From Thiofilum sp039797965 (GTDB lineage Bacteria; Pseudomonadota; Gammaproteobacteria; Thiotrichales; Thiotrichaceae), in the NCBI GenBank assembly GCA_039797965.1, contig JBDKGX010000015.1:1-38615 (forward strand): 38,615 bases of DNA, written 5' to 3'. Of the stretch, positions 17,300 to 25,325 are shown in pieces. Under the pieces are notes generated by a model that was given only the letters and a program-made list of their open reading frames with translations, had not been told where the DNA came from and did not search any database. Numbering within the stretch: position 1 is the stretch's first letter; every line of letters begins with the position of its first letter. The translations under genes and the position numbers were made by a program.

Positions 17300-19087
17300 A
17301 TGATGGGTTCATCACGTACACAACGCCCTCATACGGATCGGCGTGATTGGTACAACTTAAAATCAGTACTGCCATTTTTACTGGATTATTGGGGGAGGGC
17401 GCTATTTGCGCTTACTTGCTTAGTACTGGCAAAAGTAGCCACCGTGGGGGTACCTGTGGCTTTAAAGGGTATTGTTGATGCCTTAGAGCACAAACCAGAG
17501 CAAGTACTCGTTTTACCGATAGGTTTATTATTAGCTTATGGTTTATTACGGTTATTGAGTGCTGCTTTTAATGAGTTGCGCGATGTGGTGTTTGCACGGG
17601 TGCGCTATCGTGCTATGCGGCGGCTCTCGATGCGAGTACTAGAACACTTACATGCTCAATCGTTACGTTTTCACTTAGAGCGCAAAATCGGTGCCATCAG
17701 TCGTGATTTGGAGCGTGGCACTCGGTCGGTTAGTTCACTCATGAACTTTATGACCTTTAGCATTATTCCGATTATGGTTGAATTTGTGTTAGTCGGTATT
17801 ATTTTGCTGCGGGATTATCCCCCGATTTTTGCACTGATAACGTTTGGTACGATTGTGTTGTATGTGATCTTTACTTTACGCATGGCGGATTGGCGGATGG
17901 ATGATCGTCATGTGATGAATACCCTTGATTCTCAAGCGAATAATCAAGCGATTGATAGCTTAGTGAATTACGAAACGGTCAAGTACTTTAATAATGAAAA
18001 CCTCGAATTAGAGCGCTATGACCACACCCTCACAAAATGGGAAGGTTATGCGGTCAAAAGCCAAACCAGTATGTCGGCGCTGAATTTTGGTCAATCGGCA
18101 ATTATTGCGCTAGGTGTCACCCTTATTATGTGGGTTGCGGCGCAAGATGTGCTGAATGGCACGATGTCGATTGGTAGTTTGGTGATGGTTAATGCCTTTA
18201 TGTTACAGCTTTTTATTCCGCTCAACTCCTTGGGCATGATCTATCGTTCATTGAAATACACGTTGGCTGATATGGATACGGTGTTTCGCTTACTAGAGCA
18301 AAAACCAGAAATCCAAGACGCACTGGATGCCAAACCCTTACAAATATTTAAGGGTGCAGTACGTTTTGAGCAGGTCAATTTTGCTTATCAGCTTGATCGG
18401 CAAATTTTGCATGGCTTAACTCTCACCATTCCAGCAGGAAAAACCGTAGCCGTAGTAGGGCACAGTGGCGCGGGAAAATCGACGTTAGCGCGGTTGTTAT
18501 ATCGATTTTATGATGTCACTGGGGGCGCAATCAGTATTGATGGGCAAGATATCCGTGAAGTGACGCAAAGCAGCCTTCGCCAAGTGATTGGGATAGTGCC
18601 ACAGGATACCGTGCTCTTTAACGATACTTTACGTTATAACCTGCAATACGGTAGACCTACCGCCACCGAAACCGAGCTGCATGAAGCGGCACGTATGGCG
18701 CAGATTTTAGATTTTATTGAGAGTTTGCCTGAAGGGTGGAATACCGTAGTAGGTGAGCGTGGCTTGAAATTGTCGGGGGGTGAAAAACAGAGGGTTGCTA
18801 TTGCACGGGCGATTTTAAAACAACCTCCACTGTTGATTTTTGATGAAGCCACTTCCTCATTGGACAGTACAACTGAACGTGCCATTCAAAGAACGTTGGA
18901 AGAGGTGGCAGGACATCATACTACTTTGATTATTGCTCATCGTTTATCAACTATTGTGAATGCTGATCAGATTGTAGTACTGGATGCAGGTCGAGTTATT
19001 GAGCAAGGTACTCATCAAGAGTTATTAGCTTTACAAGGGCAATACGCGGAGCTATGGGAGTTACAACAACAAGAGCAAGTACTTTGA
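17300..19087 (+). CDS. Atm1/ABCB7-type ABC exporter
   Basis: This 595-residue half-transporter fuses a six-helix membrane domain (about 25-330) with an ATPase domain (about 350-590): Walker A GHSGAGKS (387-394), signature LSGGE (491-495), Walker B LLIFDEA (511-517) and the His-loop IIAHRLS. The early stretch RDWYNLKSVLPFLLDYWGR and NYETVKYFNNE mark the Atm1/HMT1 branch, whose bacterial members export glutathione-linked or metal-thiol compounds. It works as a homodimer in the inner membrane. AGGA is ten bases before the first of two adjacent ATGs. The exact substrate is inferred from the family. Confidence 0.9.
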   Translation: MMGSSRTQRPHTDRRDWYNLKSVLPFLLDYWGRALFALTCLVLAKVATVGVPVALKGIVDALEHKPEQVLVLPIGLLLAYGLLRLLSAAFNELRDVVFARVRYRAMRRLSMRVLEHLHAQSLRFHLERKIGAISRDLERGTRSVSSLMNFMTFSIIPIMVEFVLVGIILLRDYPPIFALITFGTIVLYVIFTLRMADWRMDDRHVMNTLDSQANNQAIDSLVNYETVKYFNNENLELERYDHTLTKWEGYAVKSQTSMSALNFGQSAIIALGVTLIMWVAAQDVLNGTMSIGSLVMVNAFMLQLFIPLNSLGMIYRSLKYTLADMDTVFRLLEQKPEIQDALDAKPLQIFKGAVRFEQVNFAYQLDRQILHGLTLTIPAGKTVAVVGHSGAGKSTLARLLYRFYDVTGGAISIDGQDIREVTQSSLRQVIGIVPQDTVLFNDTLRYNLQYGRPTATETELHEAARMAQILDFIESLPEGWNTVVGERGLKLSGGEKQRVAIARAILKQPPLLIFDEATSSLDSTTERAIQRTLEEVAGHHTTLIIAHRLSTIVNADQIVVLDAGRVIEQGTHQELLALQGQYAELWELQQQEQVL

Positions 19088-19092
19088 AATAG

Positions 19093-19121
19093 GCACAGGG
19101 GAGTGTGTGATTCCCCTGTGC
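19093..19121. terminator. Hairpin between convergent genes
   Basis: GCACAGGGGA (19093-19102) and TCCCCTGTGC (19112-19121) form a perfect 10-bp GC-rich stem with a nine-base loop, six bases after the ABC exporter stop and 34 bases from the lectin gene stop. Neither strand has a strong T run. Confidence 0.55.
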
Positions 19122-19154
19122 ATTGGTTGATTAGAGTGGAGTACTTTTAGTGTA

Positions 19155-20813
19155 TTAGTAGTTTAAGCTCCATGCTTGATTGGCTCCGCCATGGCATCCC
19201 CATTGTACGAGTTTTTCACCAGCCAACTTACTGGAATTGGGTACATCCACACATTTTCCAGTCATGCTTGAGACTAAGGTAGGACGACCATATTTGTCGC
19301 TTTTGATACGGAAGCGTACGCCCGCATTAGATGAGCAGTTGGCGGTGTTGAGATAAGCGCCTTCAGTATAAGAGGGGACATTCAAGCATTGGTTATTTGA
19401 GCTGGAGCGGATATTGAATTCATTAGCATAGAGTGTAGGTTCGATACGCCATGTTTGGTTATTACCAAACAAGTTTGAATAGTCTTGGGTAATCGTGGAG
19501 TTATTAGATAAGTTAAAGCTCAAGAACCCTAGTGACAAGCTATAGGACGTATTAACCGTTAAAAGCATCCCTGAGTTAACAGACTGTAATTTCAAATTAG
19601 TATAAGTCGGTACTTTAGGGTCAGGGTAAGTAGTCGGCGAAGGAGTCGGTGTGGGGGTTGGAGTCGGAGTTGGTGAAGGCGTGGGGCTTGCTATAACAGG
19701 CAATGCTACGCGGGCAATGGTGTAGCTTGTGGTTCTGTCTATAACGTCTTGTAGTACTAACTTAATATCTACATCCGTCACACTACTCACAGTAGGCAAA
19801 GGCAAGGTAATACTACGAGTGTGAGGTACTACATTAGTCAGTGAGGCTACTACCTCTCCGGTTAAGGCTTTGGTAGCTATAACTTTATAGGAAAACTGGG
19901 GGGCTCCAGTATTAGCAATAGACCAATTAATCTGTATTTGTGGAGTAGTAGAGTTATAGAAATAGGTATAAGACGTTAACTGTAAAGGGGCTATAGTGGG
20001 GCTGGTATCCGTTGATTTAGAGGTGAGTTGCAAAGGATTATTAAACCCAAAGGTATAATCAGCTCCTTGTTGTAAGACAAAGCGACTACCTGAGCTGTCT
20101 AAACCATGTTGTTTAGCAGTTGTGGGTGTACCTTCGCTAACAGTCATGCCTGCTTGGCTGATTGAGCTCCAAGTCCCTAAGGTCGAACGCGCCCACACAT
20201 TATAATAATCAGCTGAGCGGGTAATGGTTTTATTTAAACCACCCCAGTTCTCTAAAAAGCTAGTGGCACTATAGGCGGCAAAAGTTACATCTCGCACAGG
20301 CGTTTCAAAAATGGCATGTTGTGTCCAAGAGTTGAATGCCGTATCGAATGTCCACAGACCTAATTGTGTACCTGTTGGCGTTGTCCATGAGCGTACTAAA
20401 GCGGTAACGGGTTGGTTAAGTAGCCAACTGCTACTGTAGTCAGTATAAGTTAGACCTTCTTGTTTAATACCTATGGGTGAAGTTTGGGTCAGGGGTTTAG
20501 TGTAAACAGCCTTAATCGGTATGCCTGTACTATTCACAGGGTCGTCAAGGGTAAGGTTGTAGGTGGGCTCACCATTATTATGAGTTTGGATGCCTAAGTA
20601 CCCCATACCTTCTTTATTGGTATTCCAACCTAGAATAGAGAAGTAAGTCTGATTATAAGTTTTATTGACATTAACCGTGGCCATCAAGATATCGGAGGTG
20701 GGGTTCGTATACCATAAATAGGCAGTACCTGTACCTGCTATGCTAGCCATAGGTGTTAAAACCATAACTCCTACAAAGCTTATCTTACTAAACAAACGTG
20801 ATGCAGATTTCAT
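19155..20813 (-). CDS. Secreted protein with C-terminal ricin-type lectin domain
   Basis: The 552-residue product starts with a signal peptide (about 1-26, ending ASIAG). The N-terminal module (about 27-260) has Trp, Tyr and Gly patterns (GYLGIQTHN) that recall DUF3472. I hold this loosely. A fibronectin-like stretch follows (about 270-375), then a Pro-Thr linker, then a beta-trefoil lectin domain (about 400-552) with QTWRI and NQAWSL (QxW-type motifs) and two Cys pairs. It probably binds a glycan outside the cell and could be a type II secretion substrate. It holds one AGTACT, and none of its Ser-Thr pairs use it, unlike its neighbours. Confidence 0.75.
   Translation of the reverse strand: MKSASRLFSKISFVGVMVLTPMASIAGTGTAYLWYTNPTSDILMATVNVNKTYNQTYFSILGWNTNKEGMGYLGIQTHNNGEPTYNLTLDDPVNSTGIPIKAVYTKPLTQTSPIGIKQEGLTYTDYSSSWLLNQPVTALVRSWTTPTGTQLGLWTFDTAFNSWTQHAIFETPVRDVTFAAYSATSFLENWGGLNKTITRSADYYNVWARSTLGTWSSISQAGMTVSEGTPTTAKQHGLDSSGSRFVLQQGADYTFGFNNPLQLTSKSTDTSPTIAPLQLTSYTYFYNSTTPQIQINWSIANTGAPQFSYKVIATKALTGEVVASLTNVVPHTRSITLPLPTVSSVTDVDIKLVLQDVIDRTTSYTIARVALPVIASPTPSPTPTPTPTPTPSPTTYPDPKVPTYTNLKLQSVNSGMLLTVNTSYSLSLGFLSFNLSNNSTITQDYSNLFGNNQTWRIEPTLYANEFNIRSSSNNQCLNVPSYTEGAYLNTANCSSNAGVRFRIKSDKYGRPTLVSSMTGKCVDVPNSSKLAGEKLVQWGCHGGANQAWSLNY
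19629..19688 (-). repeat. Pro-Thr/Pro-Ser coding tandem repeat
   Basis: A degenerate six-base repeat encodes alternating Pro with Thr or Ser between the N-terminal modules and the lectin domain, a flexible linker common in secreted carbohydrate-binding proteins. The third codon bases vary, so it is not a fresh slippage tract. Confidence 0.85.
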
Positions 20814-20967
20814 GGGGACACTCTTATTTTTTTAGAATTAAAATAAATATATTTTATCTTCAATCAAAATAATAGTGAAAGCTTGCTAGTCCCTGATTAG
20901 TGGTAAGAATTGAACAAAGTTAGTACTAATTAACCTATTAAAGCAGTAAAGTATTGCTGGATTCTTA

Positions 20968-21996
20968 TTAGTGATTAATCGCTAACGCATATTCCTTATT
21001 AGCATTTTCATAATGATTGCTAGGCGTAAGATGCCCTAATACTTCACTAGTTTTAGTTAAGCGTTGTTCTAAATCGCGGCAGAGTTTTTGAGTGGAGTGA
21101 ACAATTTTTATCAGTTGCTCTAAATTGAGTTGTTCTAGCTTAGTGCTATTTTGATAAATCACTTGACTGGCTAAAGTACTTTGCTCTTCATAGCGACGTA
21201 GGGTTGCCAAATGATGGCGAGCCTCTGTCACGCTGGCTTTTAATTCTTGGCGAGCTTGATCACTGCTTTGATAAAGCTGGGTAAAGTGTTCACTGGCTTG
21301 TTTTTCCATATCCGCTAACTCTGTTTCAAAATGTTGAGTCAACTGGCTATTTTGCTGCTGAGATAAGCGTAAGTACTCTAATGAATGCCCTGATTCTTTG
21401 ACCAGTAAATCTAAATGCGAACGTAACTCTTGGGATAAACGTACCGTTAAATCATGGGTACGATTTTGTTCTTGATATTGTTCGTTTAATTGTTCGGTAA
21501 GCGTTTGAGCTAGGTTTTCTTGGTCTTGTAAACGTTTTAGACTGGTTTCAACTTGCTCTAAACTGGTTTGAAGCCGATCACGAATTTGTTGCACGGTGTT
21601 AACAGTATCGTCGAGTTGTTCGTCCCAATAGGTTTGAATATGCTTTAAGCGCTCACCTAAGTGGGTACTTATTTGACGTAATTCGCTTTCTGTTTCCAAA
21701 CTTTGTTCGAGTAACTCTTTAGAGGTTTCGTAGTGAGCTTGGCATTGGGCTTGGTGCATTTCGATGCTTTGCGCATGTTGCTGAGCTTGCTCATTTAGGC
21801 TACCCGCTTGTTGTGCGGCGAGTTTTAAAGTGGTGAGCCATTGTGAACTTTGTTTTTGCTCTTGCTCCGCTTGATTACGTAAGTCTCGTAGTCGAATAAT
21901 ATCTCGATTACGAGTTTGTGGGCGTAGAAATAATAAAGCAATGGTGGCAGAAGCTAAGGCAATAGCGATGATAATCCAATCAGTATTATTTAACAT
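20968..21996 (-). CDS. Membrane-anchored coiled-coil protein of unknown function
   Basis: I recognise no family for this 342-residue protein. One membrane helix (about 7-25) is followed by a long, Gln/Glu/Leu-rich helical region (about 35-325) with heptad-like hydrophobic spacing, including many EQ, QQ and SLE runs. The general form resembles RmuC or methyl-accepting-type signal helices, but no RmuC nuclease or MCP signature is visible. The helix polarity suggests the coil is cytoplasmic. It sits between mltA (upstream) and the lectin gene, all on the minus strand, which hints at an envelope role. Confidence 0.6.
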   Translation of the reverse strand: MLNNTDWIIIAIALASATIALLFLRPQTRNRDIIRLRDLRNQAEQEQKQSSQWLTTLKLAAQQAGSLNEQAQQHAQSIEMHQAQCQAHYETSKELLEQSLETESELRQISTHLGERLKHIQTYWDEQLDDTVNTVQQIRDRLQTSLEQVETSLKRLQDQENLAQTLTEQLNEQYQEQNRTHDLTVRLSQELRSHLDLLVKESGHSLEYLRLSQQQNSQLTQHFETELADMEKQASEHFTQLYQSSDQARQELKASVTEARHHLATLRRYEEQSTLASQVIYQNSTKLEQLNLEQLIKIVHSTQKLCRDLEQRLTKTSEVLGHLTPSNHYENANKEYALAINH

Positions 21997-22083
21997 GATG
22001 CAGCCTACTGTGGGGTTTTTTTAGCAAGTGTAGGCTGCTATACCAGTCAATAGTCTGAACTGCGCTAACCGCTCATACTATTT

Positions 22084-23265
22084 TTAGCCGTTTTTGGGGC
22101 GCAGTAAAAAAGTCCTTCGGTAGCCTGTAATACGCTGAGCCAGTACTTCAGCATTGTGTGCGGTGCCTAGATATAAGTCGATGCGAGCGGCGCCTTGAAT
22201 ATTACCGCCACGATCTTGAGCAAAAAGTAATTGCCACTGTGAGCCTTGTTCCTGCCCATGGGTATCCAAAACAGGCAATTCGGCTAATAAAACTGAGCCT
22301 AAAGGAATGTGTTTATCGTCTACAGCGATGGTATGCCAAGGAATGACGGAGGAGCCAATAGCCGTTTTAGGTCGACCATTTTTAAGATTAAAAAAGACAA
22401 AGCGAGGGTTGGATAAAAGTACCTCAGCCGTTTTGTCGGGGTTATCACGTAGCCATTGGCGAATAGAGTCGTTCCCTAAAGCAGTGGTTTTATAGCCCTT
22501 GGCTTTTAAGTAAAGAGCTATTTGTTTATAGGGTTGCCCATTATTTCCTGCGTAAGTCAATGTCGCTAGGGTGCCATCGGGAAAAATCGCATTAGCCGCC
22601 CCTTGAATTTGTGCAAAATACAACTCAACGGGATCATCTGTCCACGCAATTTCTAAGCCCTTACCCGCTAATGCTCCTTGTGTAATTTCAGAGTGAGAGG
22701 GGAGACGTCCTGATTTAGGTTTGGTGTAAATGGGGATTCGAAAACGTCGATCTGGAGTACGTTTTACATTAAGGGCAGGGGTGATGTAACCAGTATATTT
22801 AGCGCCAGTTGCTTGATCATTAAAGTTTAACTCTTGGAGGAAAAACATATCTGCTAGGCTTTGTGGATTACCACGATTCCAAGAGATAAGGCGTTTAATC
22901 GTTTGTTCTAATTCGGCTTTGCTCACTTGTACAGAGGCGCCCAGTACTTTGTTATTAGAAACACGATTTAAGTATTTAGCTTGTTCTTGCAAGGCTTCTT
23001 GAATGGCAGAGGAGCGCTGAATACAGTTCTCCGTTGTACGCATCGTATCGTGTAGGTTACAAGGTCGGGGTGCTGCTGTAATAGGTGTTGAATCCATACC
23101 TCCAAAGGCTGAACCTCGTTGCTGGGTGAAACTGCGAGCAGTATTTTGATAAGTGGTTTGAATACCAATGCCCAGCGCTTGAAAATCCTCGCTATAGGAG
23201 CCATAACTCGGTGTAGTACTGATTAGTAGCCCTAGTACTAGCCCAAAAACACGGATAACAGTCAT
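22084..23265 (-). CDS. mltA: Lytic murein transglycosylase A
   Basis: MltA cleaves peptidoglycan glycan strands with 1,6-anhydro product formation. The 393 residues carry the MltA beta-barrel domain (GYITPALNVKRTPD, then EIAWTDDPVELYFAQIQGAA) and the C-terminal 3D domain with the catalytic Asp in DRGGNIQGAARIDLYLG. The signal peptide (about 1-22, ending PSYG) has no lipobox Cys, whereas E. coli MltA is a lipoprotein, so this one may be soluble in the periplasm. No good ribosome binding site is visible. Confidence 0.93.
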   Translation of the reverse strand: MTVIRVFGLVLGLLISTTPSYGSYSEDFQALGIGIQTTYQNTARSFTQQRGSAFGGMDSTPITAAPRPCNLHDTMRTTENCIQRSSAIQEALQEQAKYLNRVSNNKVLGASVQVSKAELEQTIKRLISWNRGNPQSLADMFFLQELNFNDQATGAKYTGYITPALNVKRTPDRRFRIPIYTKPKSGRLPSHSEITQGALAGKGLEIAWTDDPVELYFAQIQGAANAIFPDGTLATLTYAGNNGQPYKQIALYLKAKGYKTTALGNDSIRQWLRDNPDKTAEVLLSNPRFVFFNLKNGRPKTAIGSSVIPWHTIAVDDKHIPLGSVLLAELPVLDTHGQEQGSQWQLLFAQDRGGNIQGAARIDLYLGTAHNAEVLAQRITGYRRTFLLRPKNG

Positions 23266-23471
23266 AGTGGTGGTGTGGTTATAGTTATTATTATGAGCAA
23301 AAGCTTAAGCGAAAGCTTGGAATACTGAGTATTTAGTCGGATAAGAGGAAAGGTCAAAACTTGACTGCTCTAGGATCAAAGAGTTAGTACTCATAAGTAC
23401 TCGCTCTAAATAACAGCCTGACGTTAAAGCATCACAGAGTATTAAATGTTTTAGGATTTTATCGGAGAGAT

Positions 23472-23615
23472 ATGATTAGTAATTTTGGTAAAAGATATTT
23501 GCGATTAGAAAAATCGAAGGAAGAAGTTTTTCTGATAGAGTTTTTATTCAATCTTACTATTATCTATTATAGGAGTGTTTTGCTGATATTAATTTCTATG
23601 TCTTGCAGCAGGTGA
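23472..23615 (+). CDS. Possible 47-residue small membrane protein
   Basis: ATG 23472 opens a 47-codon frame ending TGA 23613-23615. GGAG at 23464-23467 lies four bases upstream. The N-terminal half is charged (GKRYLRLEKSKEE) and the rest is hydrophobic enough for one membrane helix (LIEFLFNLTIIYY, then VLLILISMSC). The region is AT-rich, which makes such hydrophobic frames likely by chance, so this is a candidate only. Confidence 0.25.
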   Translation: MISNFGKRYLRLEKSKEEVFLIEFLFNLTIIYYRSVLLILISMSCSR

Positions 23616-23719
23616 AGTAGGCATTCGCCTAGCGTTTAAAGTTTAAAATAAGTGTTTTAAGTATCAGCCTCAATTCCATTTCAGCACAGGCTTAATCTAG
23701 TGGCTTCCACCACCCATCT

Positions 23720-23727
23720 GCTATAAT
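23720..23727 (+). promoter_or_regulatory. gatA promoter, extended -10
   Basis: The sequence TGCTATAAT (19-27 of the 23701 line, TATAAT at 23722-23727) is a perfect extended -10 element. The -35 at 17 bases is weak, which is common for extended -10 promoters. The start site near 23734 leaves a leader of about 90 bases before ATG 23823, which argues against the earlier ATG at 23739. Confidence 0.7.
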
Positions 23728-23822
23728 CGCCTACCTTTATGATCTTGACGTTTGGGTATGCTAATGACAATAACGTTGCCCACTCGTTACCACTAACATC
23801 GTCCCGTCAAACGGAGAAACTC

Positions 23823-25313
23823 ATGTCTCAGACCGATACCACCTCCGGTGCATTGACAGCATTGTCAATTAAGGCGCTGCATCAGGGGATTACTTCGGGT
23901 CAATTTTCTGTCATGGAAGTGACCAAAGCCTACCTAGACCGCATCGAGCGCTTTGACCCAGCCCTCAACACCTACATTACCGTAACTCAAGAGTCAGCCC
24001 TAAAAAGCGCTGAAGTTATTGACAATCGTATTCGTGCAGGGGAGCTAACGAGTCCATTAGCGGGAGTACCTTACGCGCTCAAAGATTTGTATTGCACCAC
24101 TGGAGTACTGACCACAGCAGGCTCCAAAATCCTTAATAATTTTATTTCTCCTTACGATGCCCATGTCGCCACCCAACTTAAAAAGGCAGGTGGTGTACTC
24201 CTTGGCAAAAATAATATGGATGAATTCGCGATGGGTTCATCTAATGAATCCTCTGCTTATGGTTGTGTGCGTAATCCTTGGAATACCGAACATGTACCCG
24301 GTGGTTCATCAGGTGGTGGTTCTGCTGCGGTAGCGGCACGTTTAGCGCCTATGGTACTGGGGAGTGATACAGGTGGCTCGATTCGCCAGCCTGCGTCCTT
24401 TTGTGGTATTACAGGGATAAAGCCTACCTACGGACGCATTTCGCGCTATGGCATGATTGCTTATGCTTCCAGCCTTGATCAATGTGGACCTATGGCGGTG
24501 AGTGCTGAAGACTGTGCATTGACCTTAAATGTAATTGCAGGGTTTGATGAGCGTGACTCCACTTGTAGTACTGAAGCCGTACCTGACTACACAGCAACCT
24601 TAAATAACCCCCTTGCAGGCTTACGGATTGGGATTCCTAAGCAGTTTTTTGCGGAAGGTTTAAATAATGAAGTGGCTACGATTATTCAAGCCGCGATCAA
24701 ATCATTAGAAGCCCAAGGTGCAACCGTCAAAGAAGTGGATTTACCCAATAGCCATTTAGCTGTTCCGGTCTATTACATCTTAGCACCAGCGGAAGCCTCC
24801 TCAAATTTATCGCGCTTTGATGGAGTTCGTTATGGTTATCGCTGCGAGAATCCTAAAGACTTGACTGATTTGTATAAACGTACTCGTGCAGAAGGGTTTG
24901 GCGAGGAAGTTAAACGCCGCATTATGGTAGGAGCTTATGCCTTATCAGCGGGGTACTATGATGCTTATTATCTGAAAGCCCAACAAGTTCGTCGCTTGAT
25001 CAAAGACGACTTTGTGCAAGCGTTTAAAGAAGTGGATGTACTGATGGGGCCTTGTGCACCTACCGCAGCGTTTAAGATCGGCGAAAAGATTAATGATCCT
25101 GTTGCCATGTACTTAGAGGATTTATATACCATTCCGGTGAGTCTGGCGGGATTGCCGGGGATGAGTATTCCAGTGGGCTTTACTCAAGCGGGTTTACCTG
25201 TAGGTATGCAATTAGTCGGTAACTACTTTAATGAAGCGCGACTACTCAATATTGCTCATCAATATCAACAAATGACTGATTGGCACACTCGTATGCCAGC
25301 GCAGTTTGTATAA
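23823..25313 (+). CDS. gatA: Asp/Glu-tRNA amidotransferase subunit A
   Basis: GatA is the glutaminase subunit of GatCAB, which converts Glu-tRNA(Gln) and/or Asp-tRNA(Asn) to the amide form. The amidase triad fits exactly: K87, cis-Ser S162 in GGSSGGGSAA, and nucleophile S186 in GSDTGGSIRQP. I chose ATG 23823 (496 residues): GGAG lies six bases upstream, the protein then begins at the expected place, and the promoter leaves no room for the ATG at 23739. gatB follows after 12 bases. Confidence 0.96.
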   Translation: MSQTDTTSGALTALSIKALHQGITSGQFSVMEVTKAYLDRIERFDPALNTYITVTQESALKSAEVIDNRIRAGELTSPLAGVPYALKDLYCTTGVLTTAGSKILNNFISPYDAHVATQLKKAGGVLLGKNNMDEFAMGSSNESSAYGCVRNPWNTEHVPGGSSGGGSAAVAARLAPMVLGSDTGGSIRQPASFCGITGIKPTYGRISRYGMIAYASSLDQCGPMAVSAEDCALTLNVIAGFDERDSTCSTEAVPDYTATLNNPLAGLRIGIPKQFFAEGLNNEVATIIQAAIKSLEAQGATVKEVDLPNSHLAVPVYYILAPAEASSNLSRFDGVRYGYRCENPKDLTDLYKRTRAEGFGEEVKRRIMVGAYALSAGYYDAYYLKAQQVRRLIKDDFVQAFKEVDVLMGPCAPTAAFKIGEKINDPVAMYLEDLYTIPVSLAGLPGMSIPVGFTQAGLPVGMQLVGNYFNEARLLNIAHQYQQMTDWHTRMPAQFV

Positions 25314-25325
25314 AGGAGGCGTGAC

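Larger units (their letters stand above)
23266..23822. other. Gene-poor stretch between mltA and gatA
   Basis: This 557-base region separates divergent genes. It holds two AGTACT copies ten bases apart (23386 and 23396), an AT-rich segment with one possible small ORF (23472-23615), the gatA promoter and its leader of about 90 bases. Reading gatA from an earlier in-frame ATG at 23739 is unsupported. I see no RNA gene. Confidence 0.6.

Noticed and set aside
23739..23822. Longer gatA beginning at ATG 23739
   Set aside because: The extended -10 at 23722-23727 puts the transcript start close to this ATG, there is no ribosome binding site, and the conserved protein begins at 23823 after GGAG.
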